From the NCBI GenBank assembly GCA_031002005.1, contig CM061921.1:179312935-179376934 (forward strand): 64,000 bases of DNA. The letters run 5' to 3'. Below the pieces are notes generated by a model. That model was not told where the DNA came from. It was given only the letters and a program-made list of their open reading frames with translations, and did no database searches. Position 1 is the first letter of the stretch, and every line of letters begins with the position of its first letter. The DNA is from Vandiemenella viatica. Its lineage: Eukaryota > Arthropoda > Insecta > Orthoptera > Morabidae. Below are positions 11,281-24,244 of the stretch, one piece after another. The position numbers and the translations under genes were made by a program.

Positions 11281-14200
11281 ATGTCATCGGACGCTACATC
11301 AACGCAAGAGCAACCCGAGAAATAAACCATGCTTCGTGCGCGAGTGTCTGGGTATGAGAAACGCTTCACGAGTGTTAGGTATTGGTTCTAAGAGATTGTG
11401 AGACAGGTGATTAATAACATGTCCCAGTTTGTCGTGGATCCTCGCGACCGACTGATATTAGTTCCTCCATCCGCGAGTTCCAAAACCTATAAAGTGGCAT
11501 TGGTTTGGAATCGTTAAATTGAATTTTTGTGTCATCCGATTAAGTGGAAGAAGAAGCCACACTCATTGTACACCTTTGAGGAAGTGATGCACCCGCACCA
11601 GCCAGACAGAACTTCCTAGAGATGTAACTGACACAAATGAATAAAATGCATTGATCGAATGGTAGAGGATGTAACAGCAGAGCCTAATCAGCTCATTAGT
11701 CCAGACGTCCACTTATTAATCGACAGACACTATGCACAGCTTAAATTTCATCATAAACTACCATAAAAAATGATTGGCATTAAATGATCAGCAGGAAGAA
11801 CGTTCCATTTTCGGCCATATTAGGAACGTAAATATCATAGCAAAGCCTTCATTTCGTATACTTTCTGCTGTTATCTATTTTTCCTTGATCAATGATTTTC
11901 TCTCTCTAATATTTCATCCAAATAGTGCTCATAGTTCTTACAACAAATCACTTTTATCAGTTTGGTTAGAACACCTCGTATATGTTTCGCGGTTGAGTAG
12001 GACACCCGATTTTTCCCATAATTCCACTTCTCCCCTTCACCACTTTACCATCAGAATCAAAGCAAATAGATTCTTGGGTGAAATGGCCTAAATTATCAGA
12101 CTTTGACAGAACGCATTGAAGTTCTAGCTACTTTCACGACTAGAAGGTATATTCGAACATTTAAAATTATCGTAATTAGGGAAATCAACGCTGCGATATA
12201 TGACTCACTGAAGTTGGATCTGTGGGTCATTAGGGTCAGCTTCACATTCGCACTAAACGTTATATGTATATGTGATTATCTTCAGCGTACTACTGTCAAC
12301 CATTATATGAAGTTATTTATGAGAGCATCAGTTATTGCACCAGTTTTAAGTTGTATTAACTCTAATTAACAGTAAAAGTTTATGAAGTACTATATACTAT
12401 TTATGAATGACTATATTACTACAAGAATTTTTTTTTTCAAAAACAGCCTTCAAGTATTTTTCGAATTCGTATAATGCATACTCCATATCAAGTTATCGCT
12501 GCAGAAGAAGTAAGTTGGTGAAATTGCGTCACTCGTATTACCCGAAATTCGAGATTGGTTATTGTTCGAACACATTCTGTTACGATTTGAAGGAGGATAA
12601 CTATGCACCTCAGTTGTTTGTTTAGCAACAGTGAATGGCAACCGAATGGAAGCCCTTTGACCTAACATGAAAAAGCCACAGACCCACTTACAAAGCATTA
12701 CACAATGTGCGCAGAAAAAGGCAGTGTGTTTTTTTTTTTTACCTGAGGGAACTTTCTCCTGACGTAATCTCGGACACGGGTATGGCTGCCCATCTCACTT
12801 CAAATGTCGACATGCAGAGGGAAAAACCTGATACAACGTGGGCTGCCCTGCAGTTTTGTTACGATACAGTTACGATCCAAGTTAAATTATGTAAACTTAT
12901 GAGTGTATTAATTTAAAAATGAGGTATGTTTAAAGAAAAATTATAGTTATCATTACCTACAAATGATTAAAACCACGATCTGCTTACCGAGTTTAAATTT
13001 CGCAATGACAATATTTAATTTAATGGTATAACTATTTATTCTGACCTTCTTAAATTGCATATATGATATAACATAAAACTTAGTTCTTCTGTTAATTACT
13101 TTAAAGATAGATGTAGCATTGAATTGAATTGTATTAGACACCCCGAATAGTTCCCGTTCATAATTCTTTAAAAGAGCTATTCTATAGCCACTGAAAATCT
13201 GCGAATAGATTCTGATGAATAGATAATTGTTCCATCCATGAATGAGGAAGATCAAAAGCTCCGAAACTAACAGCATGTACATCTGGTACCTGTATGACAG
13301 GGTGCAGAAGTATTTAGCCATTTGTGTAGAAAATCACAAAGAGAGAAAGAACTCATCTGAATGCTGCCGACTGTTTTCAAGCATTAACTGTTGTCTAGTT
13401 TACTAAAACAATTAAAAAACAGATTTAAAACATGGTTTAAATAGAAAATAACATTGTTTTGTACTTCCAGTTTGAAAGATTCGGAGATAATTCCATTTAT
13501 TTCTCTGTGCTATAATATAAATCTCTGTTTTCATATTTTCGTAAACATTTGAGCCAAAAAAAAATTAACAACCACTTAGAGTAAATAACGACGGAATTCC
13601 ATTGCTGTGGAAGAATGGGGTTAGAGAGTCGAACTGTCCCGTGCAACGGAGACTACTAGACCCGGGGTTAGAATAGGTTCCCATTTCATCTGTCCTAACA
13701 GAGTTTTGTAGGTGAATGCTGGGACGAATACCAAACACTTTCGCCTCAAAAACTACACGTTACACAAACATAATAAGACAAAACACGATTTCATAGTGTT
13801 TTCGCGGTTCGCCACCCTCCTTTAGGGAAGTTGATTCAATGTTCCAGCGTTCACCAAGACATTTACCAAGGGACCAATCCAGCAATCGCCTGGAAAGATA
13901 CTGGGAACTATGGCAAACCGAACTTCCTACGTAGGGCAGTCCTCGATTGATAAATATGGCGAAAGGCCTATAAAAGAAAATAACTCTAATTTTTTATAGC
14001 ATTCCGTTATCACCTTAATATTGTTTAAACCAGATGATATTGTAATGATAGCACATAAGGTACCGTGTAAAAACGCCTAGGGAAGAAAATGTAAGCCTTG
14101 TTTAATGTTAACATACACCAATTGCAATAGAAATATATACATCAATCGTTTCCATTTCACATAGTGTCTTGTAGTTAGCTCACGTCCAAAAATCTAGTAT

Positions 14201-14398
14201 GAGAACTCCTTTAGTGAACAGAAAATTGTGTAGGAATGAGAAATGCCAAACGTCTTTTGCTAAATAGTTTTCCTGCAGACGGTACTGCGAAAGCTCACCA
14301 CTGAAAGGGGTTAGGGTATATCTGGATAGAGCGGCAACTAGACACACTGCTGCGGTGCCGAAATGGAGTTGCGACATTTAAACATAGGCACGTTCGTC
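11281..14398. other. No gene recognised
   Basis: AT-rich DNA with scattered short open frames lacking motifs. The stretch 13690-13960 (ATGCTGGGACGAATACC, GCAATCGCCTGGAAAG) faintly resembles an old SINE or MITE body, but no ends or promoter boxes could be defined. Confidence 0.5.
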
Positions 14399-14675
14399 TA
14401 AAGGTCCGTTCCCACAACGTCTTGTAACGGAGGTCGCCCCAGACAGATACCCCACAACACGCCGTGGGAACGGGGCCGCCTCTGCTGGCGGAGATGGCAC
14501 GCAGCTACCCACTATCTGTCGGTTAACATCAGAGGCGTGTGTAGTGGTGCGCTGTTGCCATCGGTTTGCAGCAGAGGTGCGCACCCCTTCTGTTGCTGTA
14601 AAGTGCTCTGTGCCAAACGACATTAGGCAACGTGGTGGGGAGTTGATCCCTACACGTCGTGGGAACGCGGCTTTA
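14399..14675. mobile_element. GC-rich MITE-like element with ~22-bp inverted ends
   Basis: The left end TAAAGGTCCGTTCCCACAAC and the right end (complement TAAAGCCGCGTTCCCACGAC) match at most positions. The interior repeats a CGTGGGAACG-type motif near 14460 and is much more GC-rich than its surroundings. There is no transposase. The ends resemble PIF/Harbinger MITEs with a TAA target, but the target duplication is not certain. Confidence 0.6.
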
Positions 14676-15930
14676 GGAACGGACGATGTTTGCAGGCCTC
14701 ATGCTGGTTTCGGTGGTTGTGTTGTTCATACAGTTTTGTACAACTAGGAGGTTTACTATTGAGAGTTAAGTTAAAACACACTAATGAAGGCATAGCAGTC
14801 CTTCGTAGGATTGGGACCTGCTCTTACCTCACTTCCAGCTGAGAAGCACATAACTTGTTATCGCACGAGTTTAGTTTTTGCCACAGAACCATTAATATTA
14901 TTTGCCAAGTCAAATGAGATTAAATGAAAGTTATTCATCATTTCTTATATTTTTATAATATATTGGAGGTCTGGAATATTAACCGCCAAGAATATGATGA
15001 CACCGAAAATCTGTCTGTATTTTATTGAAGCATCCATCTTTTTTTGGTGAAATTTATGCGGTTATAGGAGATTATTGCCGCTCGATGAGTTTTCTTGCCT
15101 TAAGCTTGTCGTCATAAACAGTCAAATCAGTTAATATAAGTAGGTTTAGGTGTGTTAACTGAACTGATGGGACAGCTCAACTATATAAACTACTTTCTGT
15201 GACTCGTTCTTCCAAGGATGCGTTTTAATAAACACCCAGTTGGCTTCAAAAACAGGTTCTGAAACTAACCTCTGGCTCTCCAGTTATTCGAACTATTGTC
15301 ATAGGACACATTTGGGATCGGTTATCAAAGTAAACTAACTCATAGAAAATGAAATAAGTAAAATTTGCCTTTTTAAAATATATTTTCTTTTCACAATAGC
15401 GTTATGAGTATCTAGAAGAGTTGGCAAACATGTTAAGCTGAAATTTTTGTGTTTCCCTTCTACATCTTATTATGAAATTCAGAACAAACATGTTCAAAAA
15501 ACTATTAAAACACAAAAAAATATTTGAAAGCGGAAATACATTTTTATTTATGACAACTGCAGCATGGATGACGTTTCAGATGCCGATTTTAAGGTGAATT
15601 CGAAAGTTTTATTGGTTTATAGGGCGCCTACTCAAGTTAAAGAGGCAGCTTATGTCCTGGAGGTGGGTAGATTTAACTGCACCGGTTGCAGTTTCCCTGC
15701 ATACCCATTTGCCCCCTTTCCTACACCAGCCTACTTTGCCCACTACGTATTTCTACTTTAAGTTTAATAAAATACGTTTGTTTCATGGCAGAGCAAGCAA
15801 GAAACTTCATTTGTTTATTAAACAATCTTCGGACCAGCCATTAAACAAATGCCATAGACAGCGTCAGCGACAATGAAACTGAAACTTATTTTGATGTTAT
15901 TTATAACAAAATTCTTACAGCATTTTGATA
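14676..15930. other. No gene recognised
   Basis: AT-rich DNA. Open frames at 15564-15876 lack recognisable motifs. No repeat ends were seen. Confidence 0.55.
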
Positions 15931-15944
15931 AACTATTCATCATT

Positions 15945-17045
15945 TCTCTTGGTAATTTATTCCAATCCATGACCCCTATACCTATTTTCCCATACCCTCA
16001 TGCTTGAAATCGTGTGGTCATGATCATCTTTTCCGTTCCATGCAGCTCTCTCAATTCTTCCACCAATATCATTCAACGCCTCATCACCAATATACCCCTT
16101 GTACACTCGCATGACTCTCTTCACCCTCCTCCTATATTCCAATTAATCCCATTCCAGGTACTTTCGTCGTATCAGTTACTGATTGTGTTCTGTGGTTATT
16201 TCCAGAGAGAAATCTGGTAACCCCTCCAACTTCTGTATTTGATACCCAAAATGTGCATGCAATACTACACCATCATAATCAACCAATGTTCTAACCAAAG
16301 TTTTGTAACCCAATTCCCTTACTTAACTGGTAGATATCCTCATTATTCTCTCCAACAAGTGAAGGATTTTTAAACCTTTTCCTATCACCTGTCAAATGTT
16401 TACTGCCCAGTTGGGTTTGTTATCAAATATTATGCCAAGGTATTAACATTTTACGTCTTCAGCATGGAGTTCCCCCCCTACCTTATAATCATACTCAAAC
16501 ATTAGATTTTTATTTGGGTATCTAATAAGCTGACTCTTTTATGTATTTATCTTCATTCTATGTTTACAAACGCAGCTATCCAGATCACCCTGCAGCTGTT
16601 CAATCTTCTGCCATTTTGATCCTGTTATATAACATTATGTCATCTACAAATAATCTAACCTCTGATAGTAAACCATAAACACAATCATTCATTAGAAAAA
16701 CGAATATCAGCGGTCCCAATACGCTACCCTGCACTTCTTTTGATACGGCGTTTAATACCCTAACTCTTTATTTTCTACCATTTAAGAATTCTTCCACCCA
16801 TCACATAACTTTACCTCATGTAGCATCATTTTGTGACTCACTTTGCCAAAAGCCTTTGAGAGATATAATGCTACACTGTCTATTTGACCTCTCTTGTCAA
16901 TTTCATCCGAAATATCTTGCATACAGGCTACTAACTGAGATTCGCATCAATATCCTTGTTCGTTTGGCTGCGATTTACCGTTGAAACTTGACACTTATCT
17001 TAAATTCCGATATTAACTCGTTTGGCAATTCTCCTAAACACTTAT
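15945..17045 (-). pseudogene. CR1/L2-like LINE RT relic
   Basis: Minus-strand RT relic of the same family as the LINE at 36870-40880. From high coordinates it shows SVALYLSKAFGKVSHKMM, then WVEEFLNGRK, VQGSVLGPLIFVFLMND (near 16700) and the catalytic box RLFVDDIMLYN (about 16620-16660). A C-terminal tail RRRVKRVMRVYKGYIGDEAL lies near 16070-16140 and matches a similar string around 40735-40790. Frameshifts and stops are scattered throughout. No endonuclease part is visible, so the copy is 5'-truncated, as is usual for LINEs. Confidence 0.8.
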
Positions 17046-17444
17046 TTTTTAACTACACGAATTTTTACACCAAATTTTTTCACTGTTTGAGATTGTGTTT
17101 AGCAATTAAACGATAATTTATTCCCTTACCTTACTCCCTTACCTATAAATTAGATCAACCCCCTGACGTTTGAAATCAAATTCTAGTTTATGGTCCCACA
17201 TACTAATTCCAATATCCGCCCTCCCAGGCTTCATTACCAATTTCTTCATCCACCATCGATCTTCCGATCACTTCCCACCCAGTCGCCTTATCCAATCAGT
17301 TACTGAGTCTGTTCTACAGCAAATTCCTCAAACACCACAGCAGGCTTGTATTTCACTACTTCCAACAGAGTAATCCTAGATATTTCAGAAAATATTAAGT
17401 TTTACTTAACTATAGGCAGAACACTTTATTTTAATTATGTCTAC

Positions 17445-17490
<46 letters not shown>

Positions 17491-19813
17491 TGACCTGGTA
17501 ACAATATCTGTACCATTAAAGCAGATGATACCATATCTGTGCTTGTGTTATAGTTGGAAAAATGTTATATTCCCACATTTATTTTCGGTGAATAAGATCA
17601 GTATTGCATCTTTCACCAGAAGCTATCAGTCATTAAGAAGCGTATAGAGGTTGTTAAGACCCTCATTATTTTCTTAACTAGAGCTGAATTATGATAATAC
17701 CACAAAATAGTCCAATTTACCACTTGAACTATGCATTACAGTACTTTTATACCTTAATCCATAGTCTACACAGAACTTCTGTAGCCAATGCCGTAACGTA
17801 AGAGAAGTCCAAGGAAAAACATTTCTTCTCTAGAAAGCTTTCCCGTACTTAGAATGAATTCTTGTCGTTAGATGGTGATCACTATGAATTTTTTGTAAAG
17901 TGAAGAAATAGATTTCGTTTGAAGGTGTTGTTTTTTCTATATTAGTGTATAACCTTCTTAAGCCAATGATCCTCTAGCTGAAGAATTACACTACCAGACA
18001 TGATTGAGGGTGGTAACAAGACAGCCTAATACGGAGGGCGGTCCCCATCCCACGTACGAATCACCTCAGAAGTGTCGTATGCTTAATTTACACTTGGCTC
18101 ATGCTTTCCATATCTAAGTACCGAATGGAAACCAAGCATAATACCTCACTTCACTGTTTCGATTGCTCGTGTGATAGATTCCACAGTTTTTTTCGAACTA
18201 CTTGGAAAGACGAAAAATTTAAAGTTCAGAGAAACACAAATAGCGGCACAGTATGGAAGCAACAATTCCAGCTTAAAGTTCAGTTGTTACTGTCACAGTC
18301 TGTAACCACCCAATGAAAGAAATCCCAGACTGATCCGAGTATTTAGCGCTACATTGCCTGCATAAATCTTAAAGGTAAGGAATGAAAATAATAATAACAA
18401 TAATTTAAGAAATTGACAGTTGTATGCAGACGAATCACTTTTCTGCTACGTTTAGTTAACAATTCTTTATTTACAGGCATCGTTGCCCGTTAAGATATCA
18501 ATAGAATAAGAGTGGACGGAGATTTTAAATAAATTATCTCGGGCAGTGCAAGAATTTAAAGTAAATATGCACACAATGAATTATCTGGTATCAAAGAAAG
18601 TTTTCACCCTGGCATAAGCCTCATCTCAAAGAGTAGTAATAAATTCTTTGTTAGGCCATTATTTCTCTTCTTTTTTTTTTTAAAGAATTTTAACTTTTCC
18701 ATACTAAAGAGGATTGAGGCAGCAGCTATTCTAGGAGATATTATTATTTGTGGTTACAATTATAGTTCAATGTTACCTGTAAATTGTGCAAATAATACAA
18801 TTTACTAACACTAATTGTGAAACACTTTTTACAATTGTTATTAACCCTTTATTTAATTGTTAATTTCATTTACCTTTAGTTATTATTGTATAATTAAGCA
18901 AGGTGCTGCATACCTGGCATCGCGCGGCGGTCGAGGCGTCAGCTAGCAGTCTGAGCGCAACTGGGTCACAACTCTTACTTTCAACCAGCGCGACGAGGGA
19001 GGGGGACACAAACAACAATTGCTAAATCCATCTTTCCTGCGGACGTGGTTTCACTTCATTAGTGAGCTATGGGTTTTGTTGTCCCGGTCGACGGATATTT
19101 TAGTTTTGATTTGTGATAGCGCCTTGTATTGACAATCTAACTTCAAATCGGCATCTAAATAAACAATACCAGTAAAACACATACGTGGGTATGCTTTACT
19201 TTCTATTGAACGTCAATATGTAAATGTGATCACGATAAAATACTCGTAAATACGCGTAGGCATTCGCAGTGTAAACGAGAAGAATATTTCTTAATGGATA
19301 ACCTCTCTGTCGAATAATTTTTGCGTGTTCCTTCAATTGACAGAGTGTCAAATCTAGGTCCCTTACTAAAATCTAAGTTTTAAACATAAACAGAATGTAA
19401 TTTGAGTGTCGTTCGCAAGTAGGTTTTTACACGCTACTACGCGGTGCTCGGAATCTAAAATCGACACGTGATGTCGGGGTACATACAACGTCATGTTTCG
19501 GAGCCTGTAATTACGTATATTATCAGTCATAGACAGTGAAACCCATCATTTGGTAAGTACTTCATGTAAAGCCGGTATATTGTACAGAGGAATATTGCTA
19601 CACAGTCTTATTTTTAATGTTTGGTTTTTTTAAATATTATTTTGTTTTATAAATGGAATTAGTGTAGCGCCTGTACTTGCTTCCCTGAGTCTACAGTATT
19701 CCACAGGGGTTCCCGACTGAGTTTGCAACCATGGGTTTAAACTGTTGTCAGCTGTCACTTGTGATACCGGGGTTTAAGCAACCAAATGGCTGTATTCGGA
19801 CTGATTGTATCTG
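17046..19813. other. No gene recognised; microsatellite and GC-rich patch
   Basis: Contains a long (TA)n tract (about 17450-17488). A GC-rich patch at about 18905-19010 stands out from AT-rich surroundings. Open frames at 17170-17373 and 18101-18316 have no recognisable domain. Confidence 0.5.
17450..17488. repeat. (TA)n microsatellite
   Basis: About 19 TA units, self-complementary. Confidence 0.9.
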
Positions 19814-20033
19814 TTAGGCCGGTTACACACTGGGCGGTTTCGGCCGCGGCGGAAATTTTTCCGTCGCCGTCGTTCCAGTAGTGGCGCGAAAAATCAAATG
19901 GGAGCTTGCACACTGGGCGGAGGGAAAAACCCACTGCAGAGCTGCCGTCGACGGCAAGTATACAGCCGCGCATTGCCACTACATTGGACGGTAGTTTGCC
20001 CGCCGCAGTCCAGACAGTGGCCTTTGTGACCAG

Positions 20034-22512
20034 TAGAGTCCGACCGAAGGTTCGGCTTCGGCTTCGGCCACCTTCGGCCAAAAAAAAGCACCTTCGGCCA
20101 CACATTCGGCTTCGGCCAAATTCGGCCGAACGTTTGGCCGAAGCCGAAGTTTTACATTCAGCCGCCAAAAATGAACCAACTTTTACGAATACCGTCAACG
20201 TAACGCGCCAACAGACGATAGCAATGATAAAGAACCATATGGAAAACATCATAAAAATCAGTGGGAATTCTAATTTGAAGCCAGTGTTAAATATCAAAGC
20301 TTGATTAACTTTTTTCAAAAAAATCAGAGATCTTGTATGCGCCCCAAGATTTTAAAAAGGAAATTTAACAGTCTACTTTACGCGATATCGTAGAAAAAAA
20401 GTAACGCCACCATTGCCCGATAATCATCAGATTTCTTTGCGGATTAATGTATTACGTATGGACCTGGTCATTGTAAACATGTTTCGGTACAACCTCGTTG
20501 AAGGGGTAGCACTTCCCAGACTTAATTTTACTGATCCTCAAACGTACGAAAAAGTAATCAGTAAAGTTACATTGCTTTTAGAAAAAAGCTGAATGAATCA
20601 TTTTTACCACGAACATATGAAGTGATCAAGCAAACACGTTTTTCAGTGTCACGGCACGTGACATTTCCAAAGGTTCCGAAAGAAAAAAATTAAACTGGAT
20701 GTTAGTGTGTTGGAAGAATATCATAAAGGGCAATATATTGCACACACAAAAAATCACTGAAACTGTTACCAGATACAATACAAGAGGAAATATCCATAGG
20801 GGTATACGTAATAATACTTCAAATATGAATGCAACCATGCGCTGTGGAAACTTCGTTGTTATTGGTTGTGTTGCTCACACTCCACAGCTCATTATTCACG
20901 ATGTAATTTTTAAAGATATTGCTATAATTGTAATAGTCAAAAAGTGTGGTAAAAGGTAAGAAAAGTGAACGAGCCATCTTAATTAATAGAACAGAAAAAT
21001 GCAGTAAATCTGTTTATGTCAGAACGTGGTGGAATAGAAATTCCAACTGCAGAAGAATGGATACAAATGAACAATTTTATAACTTTGCTAAAGTGTATTT
21101 ATCAAGCAACAACTTATATTTCTAGCGATTCATAATCATGATTGCCATGTTAAATTCAAAACTTGCTCAGAAGGATGAAGGCTGATCATATAGTACTGCT
21201 CAAAAGCCGCTTGTGTGAGTCTGTTAATAGGAGATCTGCTTTCGCAAGAAAAACCTTACGGCTGTTGATTGCCGCTCTACTCGATCCACGGTTTAAAATA
21301 AAGTATTTGACTAGCAACGAAATTATAAATACGAAAACTGAAATTTTGGCATTTCTACTTCAAAACTGTGTACTGACAATAACAAATAAAACAGATCATT
21401 TGGTTGTGGATGTTGGTGAACCTGGACCCTCCTGTTCAACGTCAAATTCTACTCCCGAAAATAAATCCCTAGCAGACGATTTATGGGATACCCTTAACAA
21501 AGTGACTTTGACTGAGAATGAATTAGAATATTCGGACAGCTGTCACCTGCCGTTTGAAGAATATTTTAGTTGTTATTTAAAATAACCTTTACTGCTGAGG
21601 ACCGCTAATATTTTTCAATAATGGCCTTCATGTCTGTATATTTATTTACAAGCGATAGCAACCAAATATTTATCAGCTCCTCCCACTAGTATTCCTAGCA
21701 AACAATTGTTCAGTGCTGCTTATCAAATCTTTGACGGCAGAAGAGCAAATTAAAGCCGGAAAATGTTGAAAAACTATTAGTTTTAGCTTATAACATCAGG
21801 ATGTTTGGCTTTGAATATTAAATCTCATTTCACTAGTGTTGATCTACTTTTTCTTTTGATTATATTTAGTACATTTTTAATTAATCTGAAACTACTTTAA
21901 AAATATTGGTATTGATTCGGTTTTAACCGAAAATTTAATATGTGATGCTAATTTAGACAGCAGAATATCGTATTTTAAAAGCTAGAATAGTTTATACTAG
22001 GTAAGAAGATTGAAACTTGTTTTTATTGTTGTTAAAAAACGACAGTATTACTATACTTAAGCTAACATGTATTTGATTTACCAAAGCTAAAACTCCAAAA
22101 ATTAATTATTAATTTAATCCACCAGGCAAATTATTCTGATTTAAGTCGGGATGTTACTGTTAGATTTTATAGTTTATTTTTATTATTGCTAAATAAAAAT
22201 AAATGCATTTATTTTTGGTAAATTGCATTGTTCAACACCTGGTTTGGTATTATATTACTGTTTTATTTTATTCTAATAAATAAATATTAAAAACTGTGTT
22301 TATAATTATTGTAAACATAATTTATACCAACAATACTACATATAAAACAAAATAACAGTTCAGTATTTGCATGTCATATATACTTCATGTCAGTGTTCAG
22401 TGTTTTTGAACCTTCGTCTTCGGCTTCGGCTTCGGCCGAAGGTTACCCCAAGAGCCGAACATTCGGCTTCGGCTTCGGCTTCGGCCAAAAAATGACCTTC
22501 GGTCGGACACTA
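20034..22512 (+). mobile_element. hAT transposon with TTCGGC-rich subterminal regions
   Basis: The left end TAGAGTCCGACCGAAGG and right end CCTTCGGTCGGACACTA form 17-bp inverted repeats with one mismatch. They are flanked by 8-bp target duplications GTGACCAG / GTGACCGG (20026-20033 and 22513-22520, one mismatch). Both subterminal regions (20050-20160 and 22410-22500) are packed with repeated TTCGGC/GGCCGAA units. It lies inside the Harbinger-like element and carries a decayed transposase gene. Confidence 0.85.
20440..21820 (+). pseudogene. hAT (BED-finger class) transposase relic
   Basis: Remnant of a hAT RNase-H-like transposase. Around 20845-20900 it reads GCVAHTPQLIIHD, the C-x-AH-x-L-x-L motif of the catalytic core. 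At 21250-21300 it reads LIAALLDPRFKIKYL. The C-terminal dimerisation domain appears at about 21655-21725 as KYLSAPPTSIPSKQLFSAA, close to the family form KYLSxPPTSVxSERLFS. Reading needs several frame changes and stops, and no intact N-terminal BED finger is visible. It cannot be active. Its frames match the orientation of the surrounding hAT element. Confidence 0.82.
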
Positions 22513-22619
22513 GTGACCGGATAGGCGCTTGCACACTCGGCGGACTTTCAACCGCTTGTGCGTTTTCAGTCTGTGTAAAGTTAACATTTTTTTAATTTAA
22601 AAATCGTAATATGAGTTAA

Positions 22620-22805
22620 GTGATGATAGATACTGACCTCATTTCGTCAGCAGAAGCGAGACCAGTTTTAAGAGACAAAACATTAGACTTTTTTAAAGAT
22701 CGGAACACTACCAGGAACGCTTGGAAAGAAGTGTGCCTTGAAATTAGGAATGATTTTGACGAAATGGAAAATGAGGAAAAATGCCATTGGATAATAAACT
22801 TTTAA
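22620..22805 (+). pseudogene. MADF (Myb/SANT-like) domain fragment of a Harbinger element
   Basis: A 61-codon frame beginning ATGATGATAG. Motifs SAEARPVLRDKTLDFFKDRN and NAWKEVCLEIRNDFD have the MADF pattern (I..V..RP.LWD......KD...R..AW..I..E). PIF/Harbinger elements encode a DNA-binding MADF/Myb-like partner for the transposase, which fits its place between Harbinger-like ends. The usual W of LWD is R here (VLRDK). The frame ends soon after EEKCHWIINF, so only the first part of the domain survives. Confidence 0.65.
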
Positions 22806-23874
22806 TCACGGATTTACATAAATTTTTACAGCTTCAACTAGAACTTGAAAAATGTTAAATCACATTTTATAGAAAGATTTTGATGTTTGATACTATTTAA
22901 TTGTGCCCTTGTATCTTAGACATTTTCAAAGGAACACTTTCAATATTCGAAATTCTGTCGCTAGAGATTTTGACATTTTGAGATTGTGAGACCTTTTTTT
23001 TTCTTTTTAACACAGCAATGACAAATACAGTGAGACAAGCTTTTCAGTAAATTCGGCATCATCTTCGCCCATTTACTTTAGATTTTTCTTGGTAAAATAT
23101 TAGTTATTAAAACACTTAACATATTACAATCCAACCACAAAAGTCGATTGTGCTTGTAAGTATAAAAGCAATATAGAGTAAACTCAACAGTGATGAGTTG
23201 ATTACACAGTGAAGTATATGTATTAGTTATAAATAAATGCAAGGCATAACCATTATATGGCATAGTGTATTTTTCAAACTTTTCTTGTACACCTATTCGT
23301 ATTAATCTCAAGGAGTTTTCACCCTAATTAACATAAAATAAACATAGCGGATTGGAATTATATAAAATTAAATGTTTATCTATAGCAGGTTCATGATAAA
23401 TCTGCTTACTTCAAGGTGATTGCCAGCATTTCCACACGTTAAATACAATTCATCAACTGGGTATTTCTCATTTGAATGCCCTACTTTAGTTTCGCAGGCA
23501 ATTGTCGAAATAAACATCCCAAAATAATGGTAAAACTTGGTGTCATCGTTCCTGAAATATTCTGTTCTCCTTTGGTCTTTTCCCCCTATTTCTATGGCTA
23601 CGGAACCATCAAAACAGCAATTTTAAAACCTAACTATGAAGTAATAAACACCAAATTAACTTCTAATTACACAAAATGTAACTCAAGTCATCAAAAGCAA
23701 GGTGCTGACGGCCAACCACGTCATCTTTTACCAGCTCTTCATAGCAGTGGAAGTTTTACCGCTGAACTAGCAGCGGCAGTTCTACCGCTAAATGTGTAAA
23801 CACCTCAAATTCTGTGGGCGGCGACGGTTAGGTTTCCGCCGTGACCGAAACCGCCCAGTGTGTAACCGGCCTTG

Positions 23875-24241
23875 ATTTGTCGGTGTTGGCAGTGGGCGCC
23901 GGAGACATAAATATTGGCTCTTACTTGACGGGAAATCACAGCTGCGGTCTTGCAGCAGCCCTGGCTACCTCCTTCGTGCTTGACTGGGTTGATTATAGTG
24001 ACACCTTCTCCAGAAACAAGATATCAACGGAGATATGGTTTTACCGCTAAAATAAAAGTCATGAGTGAAAACATCTTGATTTATTCAGGAAAAAGCTGTG
24101 CCAACTTACAGCGGTGAGTGCGCCTCAAGCAACTGCCCACGCCAAACAAGTGAACGAGTCAAAGATGAAATATAGTACACTGGCTGGCTGGCTGGCCACA
24201 GGTCGGTTCACGGGGCAGCCCCACGTGCCTCCGCCGATGGC
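23875..24241. other. Spacer between two Harbinger-like elements
   Basis: No gene recognised. A CTGGCTGG repeat and a GC-rich stretch occur near 24180-24235. Confidence 0.5.
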
Positions 24242-24244
24242 TTA

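Larger units (their letters stand above)
19817..23871. mobile_element. PIF/Harbinger-like transposon, invaded by a hAT element
   Basis: The ends are inverted repeats: left GGCCGGTTACACACTGGGCG and the complementary right end finishing TGTGTAACCGGCC at 23871, together about 28 bp. The flanks are TTA (19814-19816) and TTG, close to the TTA/TWA targets of PIF/Harbinger. The only coding trace is a MADF-like fragment (22620-22805); no DDE transposase is recognisable. A 2.5-kb hAT element sits inside with its own target duplication, so the original element was about 1.57 kb. Confidence 0.75.
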
